64,000 nucleotides of DNA from Palaemon carinicauda. Lineage: Eukaryota > Arthropoda > Malacostraca > Decapoda > Palaemonidae. How positions within the stretch are numbered: the stretch's first letter is position 1; every line of letters starts with the position of its first letter. Below the pieces are notes generated by a model. That model saw only the letters and a list, made by a program, of their open reading frames with translations, was not told where the DNA came from and searched no databases. The stretch spans positions 42,526,850 through 42,590,849 of the forward strand of contig NC_090761.1 in assembly GCF_036898095.1 (NCBI RefSeq), written 5' to 3'. Below are positions 12,352 through 21,509 of this stretch, one piece after another. The position numbers and the translations under genes are program-made.

Positions 12352-14784
12352 ATGGCTGACCCTTCTCAAGTCCCAAAATTTAGGAAGTGTAATGCTAGGG
12401 ACTGTTCAAGGCGTCTTCCGAAGGCCTCTATCGACCCTCACACTGTTTGTTCCAATTGTCGGGATAAAACCTGTCAATTGGAAGATCGATGTGAGGAGTG
12501 CGTTGGGCTTTCGGAATTCGATTTTATCGAATTCCAAAAATATACACGTAGGCTAGAGAGAGATAGAGTTAGGAGAAGTTCCTCTCGATCTATTGACATT
12601 TCCTCTCCTCATGCCCCACAACCTATTCCTTCCCCTGTAGTGGTTGCTCCTAACCCCCCTTCTGGCACTCAGGAACCTTCGATGGCTGATATGATGCGTG
12701 CCATCCAAGCTCTGGGTGAGAGAGTTGAGTCACTGGCTAGTGACCGTAATCAGCTCATGGCAGATGTCAAGGAGCTGAAGTGTAAAAGTGCAGTGGGAAG
12801 TGACAAAGTGAGTGATAGTGTTGCGCTTGAGGGTTCGTCTGTTCGTGCCTGTCGTCCTCCTAGTCCGGGACCTCTTGCAAGCTCCCAAGTCCAGGGGAGA
12901 AGCAATGTTGTACGACAAATGGGTTCGAGAGGCTTTAATCAGCGAACAGACGTTCCCTCTGTGGTTTCGGGCGTATCTACCCAAGATCGCCCCCACCACA
13001 CAAAGACGAGAGAGCCCATTTATACCTCGTCTGCGGAAGAGGTTTCTCGCAAGAAACCATGGACCAAGGTCTCACGACCGTTGAAGCGCAAGTCGGTCCC
13101 TTCCGCGCAAGTCCAACGGCCCAGTTGTAGCCACTGGGTCAGTTCGGACTCGCTGCAGTCATCCGATGACTGCTCACCTCCTAAGAGAGGTAAAGCGGTA
13201 CCGCTTCAGACAGTTACACCGTCTGTTGCCGCACCTGCTCCTGTAGACCCTAAGTGGTCTTTACTGCAAGACATACAGTCGCAACTCACGTCGCTTATGC
13301 AGGACTTTCGTGCGGAGAAGGTTGCTGCCGCACCAGTAGCTAGTGCAGCTCCTTGCCTACAACCACCCACACGTTCGGTTGTGCGTCCTGGGGACGCTGA
13401 GGTAACCTTCTCACGCACTCCAGTTGAGAGAGTTCCGCCACCCATGCGTTCCAGTGTGATCTGCCAGCCGCATGTTGACGTTCAGCGACGCACGGAGGTA
13501 TCCGTTGACGTCCGTGAGGTTCAACAACCGTCAGAGTTGTTTTGTTTTGACGCGGTGCGTCAACCTCCGCAACCCAGTGTGGTTGCCGCTGCGCACCCAC
13601 ATCAGTCTAGACAGTCTGGAGTAGACGCTGTGCGTCCCCGCGCTGCTATGGTTGTTGCCAGCTCTCAGACTGGGCAACAGTTCCATGACGTTGCGTCCGG
13701 CTCAGTCACGCATGCACCCGTGCGGCCGGACTCAGCCAACCAGCCGTTACCCACTCCGTTGCCGTTCCCTCATCAGTTATCGGATGAGGGACTTTCTGAT
13801 GATGATGGTGCTGCTCATGAAGATGAACCACACTCAGAACTGGACGAGCCCAAGTCTTCGCAACCCTCTTTGGACTTTAGGAAAGTTTTGGCCCTGTTCA
13901 AAGAGATGTTTCCGGACCAGTTTGTGTCTGTAGCTCCGCGTTCACCTCCGTCAGAGTTTGTGTTAGGCATGCCGTCAACTGCTCCTGCCTTTACTAGACT
14001 CGTCCTCGCACGCTCGTCCAAGAGAGCTTTGCGAGTGATTGGAGAATGGCTGCAGTCCAAAAAGAGTTTAGGGAAGACAGCTTTTACGTTTCCCCCTGCT
14101 AGACTCTCTTCTAGATCGAGCGTCTGGTATGCCACGGGAGAAGTTCTCGGCTTGGGAGTTCCTGCCTCTGCCCAGGGCGACTTCTCAAGTCTTGTAGACT
14201 CTCCCCGCCGCCTAGCCATGAGACGCTCGAAAATATGTTGGTCATCTTCGGACCTGGACCACCTTTTGAAAGGGATATTTAGAGCCTTCGAGGTATTCAA
14301 CTTCTTAGACTGGTGTCTAGGAGCTCTAAGCAGAAAGATCTCTCCGACGGAGAAGGAGACTTCCTTGCTCATTATGTCCTGCATGGACAAGGCCATACGT
14401 GATGGGTCAAATGAGCTTGCTGCATCCTTTGTGTCCGGAGTCCTCAAGAAGCGTGAGAACCTGTGTTCTTTCCTTTCAGCTGGAGTTACACCATGCCAGA
14501 GATCCGAACTTCTGTTTGCTCCTCTTTCTAAGTGCCTTTTTCCAGAGGACCTGATTAAGGAGATTGCTGCTTCTTTGATACAGAAGGATACCCATGATCT
14601 TGTTGCGTCCTCTGCTCGCAAAGCTACCACTTTTCCTACCTTGTCAGCGAGACCAAGGATGGACACTCCAGCGTCACGTTTTATTCCGCCCTTTCGTGGC
14701 AGAGCCTCCAGCAGAGGAGGTGCTCGTGCCGAAGGGAGACGTGGAAAGAAGAAAGGAACCAAATCCTTTAAGGGCAGAGTCTGA
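12352..14784 (+). CDS. DIRS-A ORF1, gag-like protein, 810 aa
   Basis: The start ATG at 12352 (MADPSQVPKF) is supported by the homologous MADPSLRRK start in DIRS-C at 49861. Near the N-terminus (residues about 7-50) are seven to eight cysteines in CNARDC, CSNC and C-x6-CEEC spacings, probably a zinc-binding motif. The middle (about 60-480) is low-complexity, rich in Ser, Pro, Val and Gln. Residues about 500-750 are more ordered, and the C-terminus is Arg/Gly/Lys-rich (RGRASSRGGARAEGRRGKKK), a likely nucleic-acid-binding tail. By position it is the structural/nucleocapsid-like ORF of DIRS elements, which is poorly conserved between families. It overlaps the RT frame by about 190 nt, the RT frame being +1 relative to ORF1. 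The function assignment is positional. Confidence 0.85.
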   Translation: MADPSQVPKFRKCNARDCSRRLPKASIDPHTVCSNCRDKTCQLEDRCEECVGLSEFDFIEFQKYTRRLERDRVRRSSSRSIDISSPHAPQPIPSPVVVAPNPPSGTQEPSMADMMRAIQALGERVESLASDRNQLMADVKELKCKSAVGSDKVSDSVALEGSSVRACRPPSPGPLASSQVQGRSNVVRQMGSRGFNQRTDVPSVVSGVSTQDRPHHTKTREPIYTSSAEEVSRKKPWTKVSRPLKRKSVPSAQVQRPSCSHWVSSDSLQSSDDCSPPKRGKAVPLQTVTPSVAAPAPVDPKWSLLQDIQSQLTSLMQDFRAEKVAAAPVASAAPCLQPPTRSVVRPGDAEVTFSRTPVERVPPPMRSSVICQPHVDVQRRTEVSVDVREVQQPSELFCFDAVRQPPQPSVVAAAHPHQSRQSGVDAVRPRAAMVVASSQTGQQFHDVASGSVTHAPVRPDSANQPLPTPLPFPHQLSDEGLSDDDGAAHEDEPHSELDEPKSSQPSLDFRKVLALFKEMFPDQFVSVAPRSPPSEFVLGMPSTAPAFTRLVLARSSKRALRVIGEWLQSKKSLGKTAFTFPPARLSSRSSVWYATGEVLGLGVPASAQGDFSSLVDSPRRLAMRRSKICWSSSDLDHLLKGIFRAFEVFNFLDWCLGALSRKISPTEKETSLLIMSCMDKAIRDGSNELAASFVSGVLKKRENLCSFLSAGVTPCQRSELLFAPLSKCLFPEDLIKEIAASLIQKDTHDLVASSARKATTFPTLSARPRMDTPASRFIPPFRGRASSRGGARAEGRRGKKKGTKSFKGRV

Positions 14785-16843
14785 CTGCCAACTTCTTCAG
14801 ACAGCAGTGGGAGCCAGACTCAAGAACTTCTGGCAGACCTGGGAACAGAGAGGCGCAGATGCTCAATCTGTGAAGTTGCTCAGAGAAGGGTACAAGATCC
14901 CGTTTGTACGAAATCCCCCTCTAGCAACGTCCTCCATCGATCTCTCTCCCAGGTACAGAGAGGAAGACAAGAGACGGGCATTGAAACAGGAAGTGTCTCT
15001 CTTACTAGAGAAGGGAGCGGTAGTCAAAGTCCTGGACCATCAAACCCCAGGATTCTACAACCGTCTCTTCTTGGTGTCCAAGAAGACAGGAGGGTGGAGG
15101 CCGGTGCTAGACGTCAGTGCGCTGAACGTCTTTGTCACAAAGCAGACGTTCTCCATGGAGACCACAAAGTCGGTTCTAGCAGCGGTCAGAAGGGAAGACT
15201 GGATGGTCTCGTTAGACCTAAGGGACGCCTACTTCCACGTCCCCATCCACCTGGACTCCCAACCTTTTCTGAGATTCGTTTACGAAAAGGTTGTCTACCA
15301 GTTTCAAGCCCTGTGCTTTGGCCTAAGCACAGCTCCTCTTGTGTTTACGAGGCTGATGAGGAATGTAGCCAAATTCCTTCATTTAGCGGATATCCGAGCC
15401 TCCCTCTACTTGGACGACTGGCTTCTCAGAGCTTCTTCCAGTCGTCGCTGTCTGAAGGATCTAAAGTGGACTCTAGATCTGACCAAGGAATTGGGTCTCC
15501 TTGTCAATATGGAAAAGTCTCAAGTGGTCCCATCCCAAACTATTGTATATTTAGGGATGGAGATTCACAGTCTAGCTTTTCGGGCTTTTCCGTCGGCCCC
15601 CAGAACAAGCCAAGCCCTGTTATGCATCCAGAACATGCTGAAGAAGGAACGATGTTCAGTCAGGCAGTGGATGAGTCTGATAGGGACGCTATCATCCCTG
15701 GAACAGTTCGTAGCATTAGGAAGACTACACCTCCGTCCTCTTCAATATCACCTAGCATTTCACTGGAAAAAGGACAAGACGCTAGAAGCGGTCTCGATTC
15801 CCATTTCCGAGAAGATGAAGTCTTGCCTGACATGGTGGAAGGACAGTATCAACCTCAGAGAGGGTCTGCCCCTGGCTGTTCAGACTCCCAACCACGTTCT
15901 CTTCTCGGACGCATCGGACGTAGGCTGGGGCGCGACATTAGACGGTCGGGAATGCTCGGGAATATGGAACTCGAGTCAAAGGACAATGCATATCAACTGC
16001 AAGGAGCTACTGGCAGTACATCTGGCCTTGAAAAGCTTCAGGTCTCTCCTTCAAGGCAAAGTGGTGGAGGTGAACTCGGACAACACCACGGCTTTGGCGT
16101 ACATCTCCAAGCAAGGAGGGACCCACTCACTGACGCTGTACGAGATCGCAAGGGACCTCCTCACCTGGTCAAAAGGTCTAAACATATCGCTACTTACGAG
16201 GTTCATCCAAGGCAACTTGAATGTCATGGCAGATTGCCTCAGTCGGAGGGGACAAATTCTTCCAACAGAATGGACCCTCCACAAGGATGTATGCAAGAGT
16301 CTTTGGGCCACCTGGGGCCAGCCGACCATAGATCTCTTCGCAACCTCGATGACCAAGAGGCTCCCAATTTATTGCTCACCAATCCCGGACCCAGCAGCAG
16401 TTCATATAGATGCCTTTCTCCTAGATTGGTCTCATCTAGATCTATATGCATTTCCTCCGTTCAAGATTGTCAACAAGGTACTGCAGAAGTTCGCCTCTCA
16501 CGAAGGGACAAGGTTGACGCTAGTTGCTCCCCTCTGGCCCGCAAGAGAATGGTTCACCGAGGTACTTCGATGGCTAGTAGACGTTCCCAGAACACTTCCC
16601 CTAAGGGTGGACCTTCTACGTCAGCCACACGTAAAGAAGGTACACCAAGGCCTCCACGCTCTTCGTCTGACTGCCTTCAGACTATCGAAAGACTCTCGAG
16701 AGCTAGAGGCTTTTCGAAGGAGGCAGCCAGAGCGATTGCTAGAGCAAGGAGAACATCCACCCTTAGAGTCTACCAATCGAAGTGGGAAGTCTTCCGAAAC
16801 TGGTGCAAGTCAGTATCAGTATCCTCGACCAGTACCTCTGTAA
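14594..16843 (+). CDS. DIRS-A ORF2, reverse transcriptase / RNase H polyprotein
   Basis: The open frame is 749 aa. The RT domain spans residues about 110-290, with GGWRPVLDVSALN, SLDLRDAYFHVPI, FGLSTAPLVFTRL and the catalytic YLDDW box at about 272. RNase H spans about 435-550, with catalytic acidic residues in FSDASD, KELLAVHLA, SDNTTAL and ADCLSR. A C-terminal domain (about 575-700) reads TIDLFATSMTKRLP, YAFPPFKIV and LVAPLWP. It sits where DIRS elements carry their Dam-methyltransferase-like domain, and AFPPF would be the DPPY-like position (inference). The first ATG at 14594 lies inside ORF1, so the true start, or a translational frameshift from ORF1, is unresolved. No stop or frameshift interrupts the domains. 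Confidence 0.93.
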   Translation: MILLRPLLAKLPLFLPCQRDQGWTLQRHVLFRPFVAEPPAEEVLVPKGDVERRKEPNPLRAESDCQLLQTAVGARLKNFWQTWEQRGADAQSVKLLREGYKIPFVRNPPLATSSIDLSPRYREEDKRRALKQEVSLLLEKGAVVKVLDHQTPGFYNRLFLVSKKTGGWRPVLDVSALNVFVTKQTFSMETTKSVLAAVRREDWMVSLDLRDAYFHVPIHLDSQPFLRFVYEKVVYQFQALCFGLSTAPLVFTRLMRNVAKFLHLADIRASLYLDDWLLRASSSRRCLKDLKWTLDLTKELGLLVNMEKSQVVPSQTIVYLGMEIHSLAFRAFPSAPRTSQALLCIQNMLKKERCSVRQWMSLIGTLSSLEQFVALGRLHLRPLQYHLAFHWKKDKTLEAVSIPISEKMKSCLTWWKDSINLREGLPLAVQTPNHVLFSDASDVGWGATLDGRECSGIWNSSQRTMHINCKELLAVHLALKSFRSLLQGKVVEVNSDNTTALAYISKQGGTHSLTLYEIARDLLTWSKGLNISLLTRFIQGNLNVMADCLSRRGQILPTEWTLHKDVCKSLWATWGQPTIDLFATSMTKRLPIYCSPIPDPAAVHIDAFLLDWSHLDLYAFPPFKIVNKVLQKFASHEGTRLTLVAPLWPAREWFTEVLRWLVDVPRTLPLRVDLLRQPHVKKVHQGLHALRLTAFRLSKDSRELEAFRRRQPERLLEQGEHPPLESTNRSGKSSETGASQYQYPRPVPL

Positions 16844-17742
16844 CTCAAATAGCTGACTTCCTCTTATATCTGAGGAAAGAACGATCTCTTTCAGCTCCCA
16901 CTATCAAGGGTTACAGAAGCATGTTGGCATCAGTCTTCCGTCACAGAGGCTTAGATCTTTCCAACAATAAAGATCTACAGGACCTCCTTAAGTCTTTTGA
17001 GACCACGAAGGAGCGTCGTTTGGTTACACCTGGTTGGAATTTAGACGTGGTACTAAGATTCCTCATGTCAGACAGGTTCGAGCCGCTACAATCAGCCTCC
17101 CTGAAAGATCTCACCTTAAAGACTCTTTTCCTGGTTTGCCTAGCCACAGCTAAAAGAGTCAGTGAGATTCATGCCTTCAGCAAGAACATAGGTTTCTCAT
17201 CTGAAACGCCTACATGTTCTCTACAACTTGGTTTTTTAGCCAAAAACGAGCTACCTTCTCGACCTTGGCCAAAATCGTTCGATATTCCAAGCTTATCGAA
17301 TATGGTTGGAAATGAACTAGAAAGAGTCTTATGCCCTGTCAGAGCTCTTAAGTTCTATTTAAAACGAACTAAACCTTTAAAAGGCCCGTCTGAAGCTTTA
17401 TGGTGTTCAGTTAAGAAACCATCTTTGCCTATGTCAAAGAATGCCTTATCCTATTTTATCAGACTGTTAATACGAGAAGCTCATTCCCATCTGAATGAGG
17501 AAGACCAAGCTTTGCTGAGGGTAAGGACACATGAAGTTAGAGCTGTCGCAACTTCCGTGGCCTTTAAACAAAATAGATCTCTGCGAAGTATAATGGACGC
17601 AACCTATTGGAGAAGCAAGTCAGTGTTCGCGTCTTTTTATCTTAAGGATGTCCAGTCTCTTTACGAGGACTGCTACACTCTGGGACCATTCGTAGCAGCG
17701 AGTGCAGTAGTGGGTGAGGGCTCAACCACTACAATTCCTTAA
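15094..17742 (+). CDS. DIRS-A ORF3, tyrosine recombinase (in an 882-aa open frame)
   Basis: Only the C-terminal part, from about residue 530 (near 16690), is recombinase. The earlier part is an open frame overlapping RT in another frame and has no recognisable content. The core-binding half reads STLRVYQSKWEVF, TQIADFLLYLRKERSLSAPT and IKGYRSMLASVF. The catalytic half has AKRVSEIHAF (first Arg, about 684), the H-x-x-R motif in THEVRAVATS (about 812), TYWRSKSVFASFYLKD with the candidate Trp/His position, and the nucleophilic Tyr at about 848. The enzyme would integrate the circular DNA copy. It overlaps the end of ORF2 by about 150 nt of real coding sequence in the -1 frame, a usual DIRS layout. 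The actual start codon is unknown. Confidence 0.92.
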   Translation: MEAGARRQCAERLCHKADVLHGDHKVGSSSGQKGRLDGLVRPKGRLLPRPHPPGLPTFSEIRLRKGCLPVSSPVLWPKHSSSCVYEADEECSQIPSFSGYPSLPLLGRLASQSFFQSSLSEGSKVDSRSDQGIGSPCQYGKVSSGPIPNYCIFRDGDSQSSFSGFSVGPQNKPSPVMHPEHAEEGTMFSQAVDESDRDAIIPGTVRSIRKTTPPSSSISPSISLEKGQDARSGLDSHFREDEVLPDMVEGQYQPQRGSAPGCSDSQPRSLLGRIGRRLGRDIRRSGMLGNMELESKDNAYQLQGATGSTSGLEKLQVSPSRQSGGGELGQHHGFGVHLQARRDPLTDAVRDRKGPPHLVKRSKHIATYEVHPRQLECHGRLPQSEGTNSSNRMDPPQGCMQESLGHLGPADHRSLRNLDDQEAPNLLLTNPGPSSSSYRCLSPRLVSSRSICISSVQDCQQGTAEVRLSRRDKVDASCSPLARKRMVHRGTSMASRRSQNTSPKGGPSTSATRKEGTPRPPRSSSDCLQTIERLSRARGFSKEAARAIARARRTSTLRVYQSKWEVFRNWCKSVSVSSTSTSVTQIADFLLYLRKERSLSAPTIKGYRSMLASVFRHRGLDLSNNKDLQDLLKSFETTKERRLVTPGWNLDVVLRFLMSDRFEPLQSASLKDLTLKTLFLVCLATAKRVSEIHAFSKNIGFSSETPTCSLQLGFLAKNELPSRPWPKSFDIPSLSNMVGNELERVLCPVRALKFYLKRTKPLKGPSEALWCSVKKPSLPMSKNALSYFIRLLIREAHSHLNEEDQALLRVRTHEVRAVATSVAFKQNRSLRSIMDATYWRSKSVFASFYLKDVQSLYEDCYTLGPFVAASAVVGEGSTTTIP

Positions 17743-18148
17743 TTCCATAACCTTTTTAATCTTTCTCTTGAAATGTTTTTTATTGTTGTTTTTTGGGTTG
17801 TCCGGAAGGCTAAGAAGCCTTTCGCATCCTGGTTGATTTGGCGGGTGGTCAAAGTCATTTCTTGAGAAGCGCCTAGATTAGGGGTTTTGATGAGGTCCTG
17901 TTGTATGGGTTGCAACCCTTGATACTTCAGATCCTAGGGGTCGATCAGCATCCTGAGAGGATCGCGAGGCTCCGTAAGGAAGACGTACTTAAAAAGGCAG
18001 AGTAATTGTTCAAGTCGACTTCCTTACCAGGTACCTATTTATTTTGTTTTTGTTATTTTGATAACTTCTAAAATGAAATAAAAAATTCTTAGCTCATAAT
18101 AATGTAAACATATAATGCTGGTCTCTACCCACCCCCCTGGGTGTGAAT

Positions 18149-18240
18149 CAGCTATTATAATCACCGGCTAAGTTAAATATTGAAAAATGTTATTTTTATA
18201 ATAAAATAAATTTTTGAATATACTTACCCGGTGATTATAA
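18149..18240 (+). repeat. DIRS-A internal complementary region (ICR)
   Basis: The first part (18149 to about 18186) is the reverse complement of the left outer end at 11974-12012. The second part (about 18186-18240) is the reverse complement of the right outer end at about 18427-18482. The two abut at ATTGAAAAATGTTATT. In DIRS-1 such an ICR is the proposed template for joining the two ends into a circle. This is direct structural evidence for the element class and for its exact ends. Confidence 0.93.
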
Positions 18241-18287
18241 ATTAAAGGACCCTCGCTTCCTTCCCAATAGAGACGCAGTGGACCGAG

Positions 18288-18440
18288 GAGAAAATTGAGT
18301 TCTTTGTTTACATTGAGTACTGGGTACTTGGACGACAGATGGCGCTGTTGGGCACACCCGCAACCTGTATAGCGATCGCTGGCGAATTTTTCCTTAGAGT
18401 TTTCTGTCGAGCAACAGAGTTGCAGCTATTATAATCACCG
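18288..18440 (-). repeat. DIRS-A right inverted terminal repeat (core)
   Basis: Reverse complement of 11996-12147. The outermost right end (18441-18482, GGTAAGTATATTCAAAAATT) is unlike the left outer end but matches the ICR. Confidence 0.93.
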
Positions 18441-18482
18441 GGTAAGTATATTCAAAAATTTATTTTATTATAAAAATAACAT

Positions 18483-20076
18483 GTTTTCTGACTTTTAAAC
18501 TCTCCTAAATTCAATCTTTAATTGTAATTATACGAAAAGCAGACAACATAGAATATTTTTGTGAGATTGGGTATGCATTTCTTTTCTTTAAGGTTTTAAT
18601 GGGTGCATTTTATCTGGATTGATGAACTATTCAGGTTTATTATATCATTTATTTGATTTTGATGAAAAAAAAGCTTTTGATAATTTTTTTTCGTTTTCCC
18701 CTAAATATTTGTCAGTTGGTTTAATTTTTTGTTCTACACATTTATAAACCTTTAGTCAATTAAGAGGGATATGTTTTCAGTGGAATTCATTATACAGTTT
18801 TATAGTATGCCATAGTTTACATAGTGATATATAGTTGGTAACTTGTATTATACAAAGGTATTTTCTAGTAAAGATGTTAAGTTGAAACTTTTTCTATGAA
18901 CTTTTTAAGTTTAATTTCTATTGAAAATAATATAGTGATGTATCCAGCTCAGAGTATCATGTGATAGATGTAATGGATCAAATATTCATGTCCAGTTTGC
19001 TGTGTTGTATTTCATGAGCATATTGACTATGAACTTATTGTTAAGTGAATATGTTTTGAAAATGGCTCTTTTGTTCCAGGTAGGTGTTAGGAATTTTATA
19101 GTTTTTTTTTTACTGGTGTTATGCAGGAATTGAGATTATATCTAATGAAAGGGCCCTTGGTCGAGTAAATCATTGTCACATTTACATAATTTTTCAATAG
19201 TAACAGTGTGATACTGTTTAGTTCAGTGTTGCAGACTGCTATTGGACTCATGTTCATCTCCAGTTATGACCTACAGTAAGTTTGCTTTAAATGTAGGAGA
19301 AAAACTGCAGTATGTAAAAATATATGAATATATACAGTATGATGAAAACATTTTTTTTATGATTTTGTATATTGAATAAAAGGGAAATGGAATAACCAGT
19401 GACTAAAATGATAATTATGGAAGTGGCGTTACAGTGATATATTGGAAAGCCCTAAATATCTTAGGGAAAGGCATAGATAGCACCTGGATATGATATGAAT
19501 TTTGAAACATTGCAAAATTCAAGAGAATAAAATAGTTGATCAGATATTTAATCTTGTAAAAAGAAAATACTTATGACTACGTCAATAATAATGATGTAAT
19601 AAGATTTTGTGTTCAGTTTATCTTGCATGAGGGCAATCATTTTATAGTTGATGGAAGTTGCCTGCAATAAGCTTTTGGTTAAATATTTGTAGCCCAATAT
19701 TGCTTTGATTTAGAATAAAAAACTAATTTCAGTGAAATCTAAGATGAGTTATGGTTGAAGAATTGGAACATATGATATCATTATAAGGAGTTATTTATAT
19801 CTTGGTTAAAATATTTGATTATATGATAGATTGCTAGTTTTTGTAGGTTGTAGTTTTACGGAATGTGTTTTACACTTTTTTTCACTTTCTTTAATTATTT
19901 TTAGAATTTTGTTATTTACAGTATATATATGTTCTACACTCACTTGTTTTAATAAAGGAATTTTTACAGAAATATTTTGTAGTATTAAAAAAAGCATATA
20001 CAGTATTATTTTGCATCATGATTTTCAGCTTCAGTAACAGTTCAACCCTTTAATAATTTTCATAAATATTTTTCAG
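18483..20076. other. Kinesin intron remainder
   Basis: AT-rich sequence between DIRS-A and the next exon. No recognisable element is seen; the polypyrimidine/TTTTTCAG acceptor closes it. Confidence 0.7.
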
Positions 20077-20254
20077 ATGAAGTATGTGAAGTAGACAGTG
20101 GACGAGGTGACAGTAGTGTAAGTTCGTGTGACAGTTGGAAAGAAGAAGAGCTTCCCTCTCACTTGAAAATTGGACAGGAATTTACTTTCCGTGTTACAGT
20201 TCTACAAGCATTTGATGTTTCTACAGAGTATGCCGATATATTTTGCCAATTCAA
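20077..20254 (+). CDS. unc-104: unc-104/KIF1A kinesin-3, exon (DSGRGDSS...EYADIFCQF)
   Basis: The acceptor TTTTTCAG ends at 20076 and the donor CAA|GTAAGT begins at 20255. Phase 1 in, phase 2 out. The frame reads [14 protein letters not shown], then [20 protein letters not shown] and EYADIFCQF, matching the DVDSGRG...[13 protein letters not shown]...[11 protein letters not shown] segment of unc-104/KIF1A. This opens a C2-like beta domain downstream of the KIF1B domain. The phase links across the DIRS-A-containing intron, so the insertion is expected to be spliced out. Confidence 0.97.
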
Positions 20255-20544
20255 GTAAGTTATATGTTCTATTTTCATTTCTTATCAAGACCCAACCACA
20301 TCCTTTAGTATTTTTTTTGTCCTTACAATGTACAAATCTCTTATTTTTCTTGTATTTTACTGGTTAGTATAGTGCAGCGCTTGCCAGGTATAGAACCATT
20401 GCTAGTCGAAAGAAGTCATGGCTCTTCTTTGTTGATGAGTATCCCTTACTGGATTTTAGTTATTTACAATCTTGGGTTACAGTCAAAGATGCCTAAGAAG
20501 GATTACTAGGTTACCATGGCAAAATGTTTGTGGTTTAAAAATGT
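20255..20544. other. Kinesin intron, unremarkable part
   Basis: Nothing recognisable before the DIRS RT remnant. Confidence 0.6.
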
Positions 20545-20985
20545 GAGGAGACTGGGAACCAGCTTGAATCTTCTCTAGATTCTCAAATTGGTGAATGTCT
20601 TCAGGATGGAGACTCGAGTTAGTTAGTGTGTCTATTCAAGAAGTGAGATCTTTGGTATTTCTGACCTTGAAGGATGCTTATTTTCACATTTCAGACTTTA
20701 TCTGACTTCCAGGAGATACTAGAGGGATTGCCCTCCAATTTCAGTATGTATGGTTAGGCCTCCTCACAACATCTCTGGTATTTTTAGGGTGATGGCCTTT
20801 GCAAGTGTGTTAGTTAGCTTTAGTGTTGTTAGATATCAGTGTTATTTATATGGCAATTTGAATTAAACAAGACCAAGTCAAAATTTTAACCTTTTCAATC
20901 TCTTGTGTAACTGGGTATGTGGATGGATGTAGATCTAGAGAAAGTTTGGTATGTGTAACACCTTTCAAGGAATAATGGGCGGAGG
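20545..20985 (+). pseudogene. Decayed DIRS-type reverse transcriptase fragment
   Basis: In shifting + strand frames I can read FRMETRVS, then LKDAYFHIS, then a GLLTTSLVF and FRVMAFASVLV run. These are decayed versions of FRMETVRS, LKDAYFHIP, GLSTAPLVF and FTRVMA of DIRS reverse transcriptases (compare DIRS-A at 15150-15370). A following VRYQCYLYG run falls where YLDDW is expected. There are multiple stops and frame changes and no terminal repeats, so it is an old fragment. It lies sense to the kinesin and directly beside the foldback element at 21022. Confidence 0.7.
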
Positions 20986-21021
20986 CACCCTGCAAGGGTC
21001 AGACTGCTTTGTAAAGTGAAG

Positions 21022-21262
21022 CCAATTGACCGCAGGTCGGCCACGCCCAGGAATGGCAAAAGAGACACCAAACCATGAGGATTAATAGGAATGCTTTTGT
21101 TATTTTTCCAATGTTTATTTTCATAGTGAGTCTTTTCATCATGCCATGAAAAGACTCACTATGAAAATAAACATTGGAAAAATAATACAAGCGTTCCTAT
21201 TAATCCCTATGGTTTGGTGTCTCTTTTGCCATTCCTGGGCGTGGCCGACCTGCGGTCAATTG
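21022..21262. repeat. Foldback (palindromic) element, about 241 bp
   Basis: The sequence from CCAATTGACCGCAGGTCGGC at 21022 is repeated in reverse complement ending at 21262, with arms of about 117 bp, a handful of mismatches and one or two small length differences. The centre is TTTTCATCATGCCATGAAAA near 21137-21156. It has no coding capacity. It could extrude as a long hairpin and is probably a miniature inverted-repeat element. Confidence 0.88.
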
Positions 21263-21509
21263 GAGGCTAAAGGTTATTGACATTTTATAGTAATCTGCTT
21301 ACCAGCATAATTGTATATCACTTGCAAATACTTTTAAGCTATTACTTTAATCAATATGATTTATAGAAGTTTGCTCTCCCCAGTACATTGTTGCAGGATA
21401 TCTCCTTCATGTATTTTTCATAATTATTGTATATCAATTACACCATTGGATGGATAAAATAATTTACCTTTTGTTTTTAATTTAATGAGTGTGCGATGGT
21501 GATGACAGT

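Larger units (their letters stand above)
11974..18482 (+). mobile_element. DIRS-A: apparently intact DIRS-order retrotransposon in a kinesin intron
   Basis: About 6.5 kb with the full DIRS architecture. It has inverted terminal repeats (11996-12147 and 18288-18440), an internal complementary region matching both outer ends (18149-18240), a gag-like ORF, an RT/RNase H ORF and a tyrosine recombinase. DIRS elements copy through an RNA intermediate and are thought to integrate a circular DNA by tyrosine recombinase instead of a DDE integrase, so no long target duplication is expected and none is obvious. All three main frames are open. The inverted repeats differ at only a few positions that I can see (for example GATTGC against GATCGC). 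It lies sense to the host gene between the 11716 and 20077 exons. Confidence 0.93.

Noticed and set aside
13815..14762. 315-aa open frame antisense to DIRS-A ORF1
   Set aside because: Lies entirely within the gag-like ORF, has no recognisable domain and depends on the codon bias of the sense frame.
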